DNA of 64,000 nt from Zasmidium citrigriseum. Lineage: Eukaryota; Ascomycota; Dothideomycetes; Mycosphaerellales; Mycosphaerellaceae. The position numbers were made by a program, and so were the translations under genes. The stretch covers positions 1,578 to 65,577 of the forward strand of contig NHNW01000078.1 of the NCBI GenBank assembly GCA_002786025.1, read 5' to 3'. Shown here in pieces: positions 45,059 through 55,390 of the stretch. The stretch's first letter is position 1. Each line of letters opens with the position of its first letter. The notes beneath the pieces were generated by a model. It did not search any database, was not told where the DNA came from, and was given only the letters and a program-made list of their open reading frames with translations.

Positions 45059-46597
45059 GATGCGCGAGGAAGCTGCTAGCGAGCCAAAACGACCGTGGTT
45101 GTTTCAAGTAGTACGAATGATGAGCGCCTCGAGGGCGGCGCTGTAGTGACGGTCGTGGGCAAACAAAGAGAAGAGGTGGCGTGCTGCTCGCGGAACAATG
45201 GGCGGCGGCGGCGCAGGCAGAGGGGGTGGTGAAGGGGGAAGAGGAAGGCGATGCTGCTGCTGAGATCCAGCACAAGCAAGTTTGGTGTCGACGCGGACGG
45301 CGGAGGTGTCTTGGCCTGGCTAGCAGATGATCCAAGGACCCTGACCCTCACGGCGAGCACGACGATTGGTTGGACACCCCTTAACGACTTGTTTCAGGCC
45401 TCCGAGAGAAGACGCCAATTGCCAGCTCACCAGCCACGGAGGAACGATTGTGTAGAAGACAGAAAATACTGCGATTGTGCGCTCAGGGGATGGGTTTGGT
45501 TTTCTACAATCTTTTCGCGCCGTCTGCTGTCCGCATGTAGGCCACGCTCACACCCTAGCGCGACGACGTGTGCTGCGAGCTTTATTTAGAATGCTTAGAA
45601 TGCACGTAGAGACTGCGCCACGAGCTGCTCTCACCGCAGAAAAACTGCTACTGTTTCCATGTACTGTTTCTCAACCGCAGACGCCACGCCCGATGCAACG
45701 CTGACGGGATTCAAATCAAGCCTCTACAACAACCCAGTTCGCGACTCTTCGCTTCCCAGAAAGACTGCGTTCCTGCGTCCACGAACTTCTGCGTCTAGAA
45801 TCCTGCCGCTTTCCCCGGAAACGTTGCAGAAGTGCCGGAAGCCCCAAAGCTTCGAGAACGTGGTCAACATTCCTGCGATCTTCGGAAATTTATTGGGTTG
45901 CTGTGGTATCTCCAAGTTGTCGACGTCAACTGTGCTATCGACGAGGTAGCAAACAATTTTCGCCACAGTGCCGATACCTCGTGTTCAGAGTTGTACCGAC
46001 CAGTTTGATCTGCAGCCTATGGGAGGCCGACTGCCGTTAGGAGAACACCAGCGTCACCGGGGCTTGGCTAGTCTCGTGAAGAGTGTCTTTCGTCACAGAT
46101 TTTCAGATGTTCTTCTTCTGCAGCCTCGGACATTTTAATGGTTGATAATAATTTTTTTGATGACTTGTGATGAAAGCAGACAGACAATATTAAGTTGAGA
46201 TGATGTTGATCAATGTCACGTGACATTAAGTAATAAGCTTTCGACGTTCACCGGAGACCACTACCACATGGATGACCAGGGCAAGATATGCCAATATACC
46301 TCGTATCGGGGGCTGCCGCTGCAAAGCGTCTTCTCAACAACTCTGCAGCCGGTGTATTCCCACCACCGGCATCCTTACTATAGGCAAAGGCTTGAACGGG
46401 TAGTTGATTCCACAAAGGCTGGACAGATCCTTCGTGGCTGCCCGCTGCGGTCATCAGCCAGGCAGCGCATCTCAGCAACAGCTTGCTTACGGACTACTCT
46501 AGGGGCAACATGCTGGCCGAGCGCTCTGTTTGAGTTCGTGGCGTACGAGATACTGCACCATCGACATATTCATCACCGCTAGATCGAACCCGCCATC
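45059..46597. promoter_or_regulatory. Divergent intergenic region, chitin synthase and DUF218 gene
   Basis: About 1.5 kb with no gene. It contains a perfect 16-bp palindrome centred on CACGTG at 46213-46228, 370 bp before the DUF218 start, in a local AT-rich stretch (46130-46240). Confidence 0.5.
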
Positions 46598-47434
46598 ATG
46601 ACCGAGGTCACGGGCTTCGTCCAGTCGAACGACATCTCCAAGTACTCGGAGCTGGTCCTAGTATGCTGCCACGCAACCTACATGGGCGACGGCAGCAACA
46701 CAGCCGAAGACCAGTGGATTCTCCAGCCCTTTCAACGCTCCGATCTTATGCTCAACAAGCCCGGGGAGCACGAGACATTCATCCAGCATATCCTCAGCGC
46801 GGCGCACATCACGCACAGCGATCCGCGCGCGCTTCTAATCTTCTCCGGCGGAAGGACGACGCCTGCGCCTAGGACTGAGGCTGAAGGCTACGCTGCTATA
46901 TTGAAACACATAGTCGAGCACAACGCCATGCTTTACCCTGCCGGCGTGCGATTCGCTACAGAGACGTATGCCACGGACTCCTACCAGAACTTGGTCTTCT
47001 CTATCATTCGCTTTCGACAGCTCACGGGCCAGTATCCGAGGAACATCACAGTCATCACTCACGCCTTTAAAGAGAGGCGATTCCTGGAACTCCATGCCCC
47101 GGCGATCAAATGGCCACACCATAGGATTCGAGTGCAGGGATTGAATCCGCCTTTCACTCTAGACGAGCTGAACTTTACGCAGAAGGGCGAACACGAGCGG
47201 GCGTTTCGTTTCTTCGCTGAGGATCCCTATGGCGTGCGGATGCCCCTACTACAGAAGCGGATGGAACGGAACTGGAATGTCGACAAAGCTCACGTGTTCC
47301 TGGGTTGGAAGCTGGAGCCTGCGGTGATGGGGCTTCTGGAATGGCAAGGTGGTATGAGTGGGTGGGAGACGTATCCGAGGAGACTACCATGGGAGGACGA
47401 GACGACTGCCTGGATGTACGCACCGAAGACGTGA
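46598..47434 (+). CDS. DUF218 (YdcF/SanA-type) domain protein
   Basis: A single exon of 278 residues. The fold landmarks are an N-terminal strand (LVLVCCHATYMGDGS), EHETFIQHILSA, then LLIFSGGRTTP, an acidic segment ETYATDSYQNLVFSI, RFRQLTGQYPRNITVITHAF and KERRFLELHAPAIKW. This matches the fungal branch of DUF218, related to bacterial YdcF/SanA. Biochemical function is unsettled; YdcF binds S-adenosylmethionine. No signal peptide or membrane helix is evident, so a cytosolic protein is expected. The start has a good context (ATCATGACC). Confidence 0.88.
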   Translation: MTEVTGFVQSNDISKYSELVLVCCHATYMGDGSNTAEDQWILQPFQRSDLMLNKPGEHETFIQHILSAAHITHSDPRALLIFSGGRTTPAPRTEAEGYAAILKHIVEHNAMLYPAGVRFATETYATDSYQNLVFSIIRFRQLTGQYPRNITVITHAFKERRFLELHAPAIKWPHHRIRVQGLNPPFTLDELNFTQKGEHERAFRFFAEDPYGVRMPLLQKRMERNWNVDKAHVFLGWKLEPAVMGLLEWQGGMSGWETYPRRLPWEDETTAWMYAPKT

Positions 47435-47571
47435 AGCTTCTTCACATGTTTCGTATTTTATCACTGGAGGCCATCTTGAATTGGAGCAATGCATCACTTG
47501 GATCACGACATGGTCACAAATCGACAGAACTCGCGCTCAGGAGCGCGTCAAATTACGAATATGGATCATAT

Positions 47572-49548
47572 CTAATACATCCGCCTGAACAGGATCTCAC
47601 CACCATTGGTATCGTCATACCCAGCGACACTAGGTTTCAAAATTCCTGCCCTGACCAAATCGGAGACCAGACCAAAGATCATGCCATCGCAGCCTCTCGC
47701 CGCCATGATATCGATGGTCACAGGGAGCACTTCAGTGTGGTTTGTGATGTCGGAGAAATACTCTGCGGAGCCCACTGGAAGACAGTTAGTTCATGGAAGG
47801 ATGATACTGTCAGAGCATGAGAGCAACTCACGAGGCAAGACAAAATCCGGACCACCCCAGAACGGGCTCACTCTGCTGATGCTGAAACCAAAAGGGACAC
47901 CAGGTGGATCGCCATACTGGTTTCTTGGGCTTACATCGGCCTGTGATCCAGGATAGAAGAGTAAAGAATCGCTGCAGGTCATGTTGTCGGCAACGAGCAC
48001 TTCACTGGAAAACCACTTCTGGAAGATTGTTCTGTTTTCGCTGGCGATATCGACAGTGTTGCTCGGGTACGAGTCTCCAAACGCCCAACGGGTTAGCGGG
48101 GCCGGGTCGACGAAAGGGAGACGGCCATCGTGAGCAGCGCCGTAGTCGGCGTAAAATGGTTCGCGCACCAGACGAGTCTGTTCCTGGGAAATGAGGATGG
48201 GGTATGTGATGTTGAGAAGATCAACGATGGAGGGGTCGGCGCCGCTGGGGCGAGACGTATTCCAGGCTCCTTCAAGGTCGAACTCCGTCACCTTGGCCCC
48301 CAGGAAGTTGCTGATCTTGTTCATGAAGTCAATGAAGAGCTCATCACCGGGATAAGTGACGTTCGTCGGCAAGCCATCGCTCAGAACCTTCTTCGGGTAC
48401 TCGTGTGAGACGGTAATGTTCTCGCCATACATGGCCTTGGCAGCTTCCATCCACAGAATCGGATCTCTGGTCAAGAACCCACTGGTATCCAGTTCCGGAG
48501 CAAGCGGCATAGTATTCTCCAGCGTGACCAAATCATGCGTCGGCCGATTGCCATACAACCCCTGAACCTGCGACGGCCCACGAATCGAGCCCCCAGTATC
48601 CGACCCAAGAGTAAGATCTAACCACGGATAACTCCCAGCGCCCGCCCCAGGACCCGAAGAAGACGAGCTTGGGTCTTGATGTCCATCTCCTCTAGGGTTG
48701 AAAGGGGCATGGTAGTCGACCCAATCAGCGGTTGCCGACTCCCCGTTCGCAAACTGCGAAGTCACCATCTTCCCCACAATCACCGCTCCCGCATCGATCA
48801 ACTTCTTGACTGGCGTGGCGTGCTCGGTCGCGGCTGGATAGAAGTGATACCAAGCGCGATTCCCGTTGCTCGTTTTGACACCCGCGATGTCATATATATC
48901 CTTGATACCCAAACGAACTCCTGCGAGGGGCTTCTCGGCAGTCTTGGTGAAGTACAATCTGCTGGGAACTGCTACAGCGAGATGCTGTCCCGCAACGCCA
49001 GCTGGGAGGACGGAGTATGTGCCATCGCCGTTGGCGAGGATGGGCTCGGTAAAGGCGCCGGCGAAGTCGCTGTAGAGTCTCCAGGCTTCGTAGACGGCTC
49101 CGGTCGAGGAGACGAAGTAGGGACCTGGGGGGATGGCGCTGCTGTTGCCGATGTGTTTGTGCAGGACTGTTGCCGTACCGTTCAAGGAGCTCTCGTAGCT
49201 GGGACTTTTCCAGCCGTATCCGCGGGGTTTGAAGCTCGTGTATTGGATGTAGATTGCTTCGAGGAATCCTTCGGAGAAGACATCGTCGGTGGATTTGTAG
49301 GAGGCGATTGTGCTGCTTAGGTCGCTGGCGCCGAAGGTTGATCCGTTGGCGGTGATGACGGTGAGGGGTGTTAAGGAGTCTTTGGAGAAGGCTTTGTCGA
49401 AGTGGTCGTGTTGGAGGGTGGTGACGGGAGTCGCTGGCAGGTAGTAGGGGATGCCATCGAGCTCAACAGTCTGTCCGGTCTTGCAGACCTTGGAAGCGAG
49501 GGAGCATTGCACGAAAGCAGCAGCAACGAGAGAGAACGAAAGACGCAT
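47572..49548 (-). CDS. Secreted amidase-signature family protein
   Basis: Two exons, 47832-49548 and 47572-47774, joined by a 57-nt intron (GTGAGT...TTCCAG) in phase 1, giving 639 residues. A signal peptide ([18 protein letters not shown]) is present. The amidase-signature triad is Lys216 in [11 protein letters not shown], a cis-Ser in the SSSSSG run near 294-298 and nucleophile Ser321 in [11 protein letters not shown]. The GSDTGGS-IR box is canonical. Multiple N-glycosylation sequons fit secretion. The family hydrolyses amide bonds of varied substrates; this subgroup, with a long 200-residue N-terminal region, is common in plant-associated ascomycetes, but its substrate is unknown. The last exon is well supported by frame ([15 protein letters not shown]). 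Confidence 0.9.
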
Positions 49549-51282
49549 CTTGACAATCCCTCTCCCAAGAGGAACGAAGACTCCAACTCACCGCAGGCAA
49601 ACGATTCCCCAAGCGTACATTCTGTTCTCCTTATAAACCACTCCATATCTCGCACTCGGACCAAAAAACAAAACCATGACAACAGGAACTCACTAGACAT
49701 TCCCACCTACCCGTTTCCACCACCGCCGTCCTCGCCGCTCGATCTGATACGACGAGCATCTGCAACCGCGTTCCTGACTAGAGACATTTCGGGTCGCAGG
49801 AACGCGATAAGGTCGCACAAAACCTTTACGCCGCATGGCTGCCGCGTGGGAACAATATCAAGCGGCTCCCAGTGGTGGAGCTGGGGTTTCGCCTATCTCA
49901 GCCGCTTGGGCCGGAGATAGGCGTGGCACGGGTCGGTGGTGGGCGGGTTTGGCTACGTTGTTTTGAGAGGGTGTGTTCATGATGTGACGTTGATATTGTT
50001 CTGGTGTGTTGGATAAGTACGATGGCTTGAACGTGATGGTGGTGTCCTGTGTCTCGGGCTGTTGCTATGGCTGAGATGCTTTCAGTCGCGGTACGTATGG
50101 TGCAATTCCTGTGCCCTCGTATAGATCATGGACCGTAGGAGCAGGATGGATGCGGTTGCTGCACTCGATAGGATTTGTTTTGGGTTGGTGAACTTGGTGT
50201 TGACCCGGGAGTGAGACGGACGGCTCGGCGCTGTACCTTCTGTTCTCTTGCCATCATCATCACTTCTTCACCTCTTTCCTCTGCCATCTCAGATCTCCAT
50301 TGGTCTCTTCCTCGCACATTGGCCTGATGACCGTGGTGTCTTCTCTAGCTCCCCCCATCTCTTGATCCACTCCATTCCATGGGAATCTGCTGCCTCTCAA
50401 ATCCAACTCTTCCAGCTCTCACACCATGCGATTGACAGGGAACGGCGACACGAAAACACAATGCAGCATTCCAACCTGTTCGAGCCTCCCACATGAGGCG
50501 ACAGCCTGCACAGAATGGGTGGCGATGGGTGGCCTTGACAGAGGTCTCTGCCGTCACCGTGTTCCTCGTGAAAACACAACCTTGAAGATAAAAGTCCTGG
50601 TTGAGAGCCTGACAAAAGTGCCGGTTTGACTTTCTCCTGGACGACACTCCTTTCTCGTCAACATTCAGGGCAAGACTACCTCGATACGCATTATTGGACT
50701 ATCGCACGTGCGAAGCGATATGAGCGCACTGGAGCCATCACCTCGAGACGAGCGGAAACTGGATGCCTCGCGCTTGGGTTAACCGTCTACGCCTCATCGA
50801 TGCCTGCAACATCGTCTGCCCGTGTGGATCTCTGGTATGATGACGGCACTCTTTCCATTGCTCCCACCAGTCGACCTCAAACCATGATATGACTCAATGC
50901 GTTGCAAAATGCGAGAATCTTGTCCGGGGCGAGAGCTGAAAGACACAAGTTGTGTAGTGGTGCCTGAGGCAGCCAACGGTAGTGAGTCACTTCACAGCCA
51001 GCAGCCATTGATTGCAATGCTACAGGACGCCGTGAAACACGGGAGCGCTCTAGAGTCACAGTCATCGCTTTTCAGTGGTGTTGCGACAGGTTTGAGTACA
51101 GGTGCAGCTTTCGTCACCGAAAATCCGAATACGGAAGGAACCTTGGAAGGCAACATCACAGGCAGCAGAGCGGCCTCACTAGTATAAGTATATCTTCCTT
51201 GATTTCTCCCCTCCAACTCACACTCACACTCCTCCTTTCAACAAACAAGCACCCCACTTCTGCGCTGAGAGCGCGAAACACA
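49549..51282. promoter_or_regulatory. Divergent intergenic region, amidase and VIT-vWA gene
   Basis: About 1.7 kb with no convincing gene. Short ORFs on both strands have no domains. The last 80 bases before 51283 are CT/CA-rich leader sequence. Confidence 0.45.
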
Positions 51283-54200
51283 ATGTCGCTTCACAACCAC
51301 ATTTGCGGCTGCTACTTCAACCACCAATATCGGCGCAAATATCTCCCGCAAGTCAAGCTCGAGTCGCACACCACAATCAACCCGGTATCTTTCACCACCG
51401 AACTCACACAAACCTTCCGGAATCCGAACAATGAATCCATCGAGTCCCTGCGCTACACATTCCCGCTCTATGATGGCGTCGCTGTCAACGGATACGAGAT
51501 CAGCTACGACGGAAAGACGCTTGTCGGCGTCGTGAAGCAGAAAGACCAGGCCAGGCAGACTTTCCAGGCAGCAGTCGATCGAGGCGAGACTGCTGGCCTT
51601 CTCGAGTCGTTGCCTGCTGGTGTCTTCGGCGTCACCCTCGGAAATGTCCCTGCCAAAGCGGACATTGTCGTCCAGCTCACCTATGCTGGTGAGTTGAAGC
51701 ACGATGCATCGATCGACGGCTTGCGTTACATAGTTCCTACATCGATCGCACCGCGATATGGAGCTTATCCCGGCGAGCTGCTGCACTCAAACACTGTTGC
51801 AGCTGGTGGAATCAGTATCACCGTTGACATCGACATGGGCAAATCTGCTATTCGAAGAGTACAGTCACCATCTCATCCAATCGCCTTGTCTATGGGCGAG
51901 CTCTCCACGGCTGAGAAGAGCGGAGGCAATCTGCCGCCCTTCTCTCCTTCCCAAGCCTCGGCCACTTTGACGCAAGGAACCACAGAACTCGCAGGCGACT
52001 TCGTTCTGCAGCTTCTGATCGACGACATCAGCAAGCCACAAGCCATCCTGGAAGTTCATCCCACGCTACCTGCTCAACGCGCCATCATGACCACGATGGT
52101 ACCGAAGTTCGTTCTCGAATCAGCAAACCCCGAGATAGTCTTCATTGCCGATCAATCAGGAAGTATGTCAGGAGCCAAGAACGCAGCACTGGTCAAAGCT
52201 CTCAAAGTCTTCCTGAAGTCCCTGCCAATAGGCGTCCGTTTCAACATCTGTGCATTCGGCAGCAGGCACGAATTTCTGTGGCCGAAGTCACAGGCTTACA
52301 GCGAGGCAAACGTCACCAAGGCTCTCTCTTTCGTCGATGATCTATCTGCAGGCTATGGAGGCACGGAAATCTTTCAGCCGATTCAAGACACATTCAAGCG
52401 CCATCTCAAGGACATGCCGCTTGAGGTCATGCTTCTGACTGATGGCGAGATCTGGGGCGAGCAACAAGTCTTCAACTTCATCAACGAACAGATTAGAGAC
52501 AAAGGAGTCGATGCTCGTGTCTTTGCTCTCGGGATTGGCCAGGATGTTTCTCACACTCTGGTTGAGGGCGTTGCTCGGGCGGGCAATGGCTTTGCGCAGT
52601 TCGTCACTCAGAACGAGGACACCGATCAGAAGGTCATTCGCATGCTCAAAGGCGCGTTGTATGCTCACACCAAGGACTACCAGCTTGAGGTTCATTACGG
52701 AGACGAGGAGAAAATGAAAGACGATGACGAGTTCGAGATCGTCGAGAAAGTCAACGATTGTCTCGTGATCAAAGACCAGTCTCCTCCAGCCAAGGAAGAA
52801 CCACCACGCAAGAAGCCGAAATCGCTCTTCGATACTTCAGCTGATCTTGACAAGCCCGTCAACGACAACAAAGACCGGTATGCCCATCTTCCGCCAATCG
52901 ACACACCAAAGGTCTTGCAGGCACCGGCCGACATCCCTCCAATGTTCCCGTTCAACCGCACGACTGCGTATCTCCTTCTTGGTCCAGAGTCTGCTCAGAA
53001 GGACGTCAAATCGATCACTCTGCGAGCGACATCGGAATCAGGACCACTGGAGCTGAACGTTCCAATTCAGGGCGCACAATCTGGCACAAGTATCCACCAG
53101 CTGGCGGCTCGGAAGGCCATCCAGGAGCTCGAGGAGGGACGAGGTTGGCTGCAGTCCGTCACTGTGCAATCAGCAGACGGGGGCAAGACTGCCGCCAAGA
53201 AGAAGTTCGAGAGTCGCTTCGATGAGATTGTAGAGCGAGAGGGTGTCCGTCTGGGTGAGATGTTCCAGGTAGCAAGCAAATGGACCTCATTTGTCGCTGT
53301 TGAGGACCATGGGGAGGGCGACCCACTGGGAGAGGCTGAAGCTGTTGCATCTGCAGGACATGGTAGTGTGCGACGCAAAATGAAGAGAGCCAACAGGGTT
53401 TCCTCCGATGCTCGTGCTCAGCCTGAGCCTGACTACCAGAGACCGCAGATGCAGATGCAACAGCAGATGGCGATGCAACAACAGGGGCAAGCACAGGCGG
53501 GCGGCCTTTTCGGCTCTACTCGTGATCAGCCTGAGCAGCAGATGCAGATGCAGATGATGATGCAACAGCAGGCGGCGATCAAACAGCAGATGGCGATGCG
53601 CCGACAGATGCAAGGACAGGCGGGCGGCCTTTTCGGGTCTGCTCCTTCGAATTCCGGGACACAGCCTCTCATGGCACAGCAAAATGCCATGGGAGGAGGT
53701 CTGTTCGGCCAATCCAGCAGCGGAGGCCTGTTTGGAAGCTCATCAGCCTATGCGCCTCCACCGCCAGCTCGACGACAGCGTGCTGCAGGCAGAGACAGGG
53801 ACATGTCGCCTATGGCTCGCTCGTACGGCTCTGCTGCTCAGCCTGCGGGTGCTGCGGTTGCTGCAGCATCGGCATTCGTCCAGAATGATGGTATGGCCGA
53901 AGCCGAAGAGGAGGTGGATGAGGATGAGGACATGGGTTTCGGTTTGTTCGACGATGGCCCAACTCCAGCTGCCGCGCCGGCAGCGCCGCAGGTTCAATTC
54001 CCAGACGACCTGCAGGAGTACCAAAAGGAAATGTCAGAAGCCGCATGTATGCCTCTGCCGGACCAAGAGCCAGACGACCTCATGTCTGTCCAACCTGGCG
54101 ATCTACCTCAACCCGCTCCCTTGTACCAGGGACAGGGAAAGCGACGTGCGCACTTCGCAGCTCCCGCACTCTCCAGAAAGCGAGTGCAAACACCAAGTGA

Positions 54201-54510
54201 GATCATGCACGCTCTCATTGACATGCAGCAATTCTCAGGTCATTGGGTGCGAAGCAATGAGGTATTCGAACTGCTTGGCGCCAATCCCGATGGCATTGAC
54301 CAGACAGACGAGTTCCTGAAGAACTGGGACGTCGCTGTCACAGCCATGGTGGTTGCTTACTTCGAGAACAAGCTGAGCGATAAGAAGGATGTTTGGGAGA
54401 TGGTCGTTCGAAAGGCGAGGGCTTGGTTGCAGGGACAGGTTGGTGGAGATGCTGGCAAGGTCGATGGGATCGTCAGTCAGGGAATGAAGCATATCCCTAA
54501 TGATTGGTGA
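51283..54510 (+). CDS. VIT and vWA domain protein with GLFG motifs
   Basis: A single exon of 1075 residues from the ATG at 51283 (MSLHNHICGC). The VIT domain covers about residues 5-135 (FTTELTQTFRNPNNESIESLRYTFP split across it). The vWA domain covers about 283-460 with an intact metal-ion adhesion motif D-x-S-x-S at residue 290 and TDGEIWGEQQ later. The same VIT-vWA order occurs in inter-alpha-trypsin inhibitor heavy chains and PARP4. A Gln/Met-rich segment (about 715-800) is followed by four GGLFG motifs near residues 739, 781, 805 and 814. The C-terminal 110 residues (SGHWVRSNEVFELLG and following) are a conserved helical tail seen in the VIT-vWA group. No signal peptide is visible, so it is likely intracellular. 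Role unknown. Confidence 0.9.
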   Translation: MSLHNHICGCYFNHQYRRKYLPQVKLESHTTINPVSFTTELTQTFRNPNNESIESLRYTFPLYDGVAVNGYEISYDGKTLVGVVKQKDQARQTFQAAVDRGETAGLLESLPAGVFGVTLGNVPAKADIVVQLTYAGELKHDASIDGLRYIVPTSIAPRYGAYPGELLHSNTVAAGGISITVDIDMGKSAIRRVQSPSHPIALSMGELSTAEKSGGNLPPFSPSQASATLTQGTTELAGDFVLQLLIDDISKPQAILEVHPTLPAQRAIMTTMVPKFVLESANPEIVFIADQSGSMSGAKNAALVKALKVFLKSLPIGVRFNICAFGSRHEFLWPKSQAYSEANVTKALSFVDDLSAGYGGTEIFQPIQDTFKRHLKDMPLEVMLLTDGEIWGEQQVFNFINEQIRDKGVDARVFALGIGQDVSHTLVEGVARAGNGFAQFVTQNEDTDQKVIRMLKGALYAHTKDYQLEVHYGDEEKMKDDDEFEIVEKVNDCLVIKDQSPPAKEEPPRKKPKSLFDTSADLDKPVNDNKDRYAHLPPIDTPKVLQAPADIPPMFPFNRTTAYLLLGPESAQKDVKSITLRATSESGPLELNVPIQGAQSGTSIHQLAARKAIQELEEGRGWLQSVTVQSADGGKTAAKKKFESRFDEIVEREGVRLGEMFQVASKWTSFVAVEDHGEGDPLGEAEAVASAGHGSVRRKMKRANRVSSDARAQPEPDYQRPQMQMQQQMAMQQQGQAQAGGLFGSTRDQPEQQMQMQMMMQQQAAIKQQMAMRRQMQGQAGGLFGSAPSNSGTQPLMAQQNAMGGGLFGQSSSGGLFGSSSAYAPPPPARRQRAAGRDRDMSPMARSYGSAAQPAGAAVAAASAFVQNDGMAEAEEEVDEDEDMGFGLFDDGPTPAAAPAAPQVQFPDDLQEYQKEMSEAACMPLPDQEPDDLMSVQPGDLPQPAPLYQGQGKRRAHFAAPALSRKRVQTPSEIMHALIDMQQFSGHWVRSNEVFELLGANPDGIDQTDEFLKNWDVAVTAMVVAYFENKLSDKKDVWEMVVRKARAWLQGQVGGDAGKVDGIVSQGMKHIPNDW

Positions 54511-55390
54511 GTGACATGAAATCACTGGGAATCAGACTGATCCTGCGACGGATTAATTACGAGTATGTAGGTAGATCATGAAAGAAACAGAGGTTGAAGT
54601 CATACCTCGTCCTTGACACTGTGGCTCCATCGTGCCCCGTCTCCTTCGCCGCGATCCCTTTCCAAATCCTCAGCGGCAGCTCGTTCACAACTTCACCATG
54701 AAGGTCGGTGAATGACAAACTCACAATGTCGACTTCTGACGTCGATCAACAGAAATACGAGGTTCGATTCACTATACGAAAACTCGTTAGTGTAAGGAAG
54801 AAGCCTCGAGTCCATCGCCAAACCCTCCTTCAATGATCCTTCCTTGACGAGAGCCGAATCCTCCAACGGGCCCTGTTCCTTCCTTCCGAACACACCAACA
54901 CATTGTCATGATGATGATTCAGGAGGACGACGTGGACCTCTCGCCATCAGACGAAGCGGTGTCTTGAAGAAACACCCAGCTTCCCCTCTGGGAAAGCCGA
55001 TAGTTCGAACTGCGAATATCGGACTTGAGACCGCCAGCCACATGTCGAAAGTCCAGAAAGCTAAATTGCTTATTTAGCCGTTGATCTCTTATTCAGCGAG
55101 GTGTTTCGGGGCCGGGTTTAGTGAAACGTGGGCGGCTCCTGGAGGATGGAGGATGGAGGAGCCAACGGCCAGGCTGTGAATAGCATCATGGTAGGGTTGC
55201 GGTTCAAGTGGCTCCTATGCGTTGAAGAGGGTCTCGGTTGAATTCATTGCAGGCTGACCTTCGAAGGCCATTTCTGTTGGCGTTGAGATGTCCCATTCGA
55301 TGGAGATAAGCATTCAAGATTGAGAGTGTGATGGTGGTAGTTCAGACGACTTGCTATTCGGGTATATTTCGTTCGCTCAAAGACATTATT
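54511..55390. other. Convergent intergenic region
   Basis: About 0.9 kb between convergent stops, with no gene. Short direct words (GGAGGATGGAGGATGGAGGAG) near 55140-55162 form a tiny GGAGGAT repeat. Confidence 0.45.

Noticed and set aside
48676..49320. 214-codon + strand ORF
   Set aside because: It is a shadow of the amidase exon.
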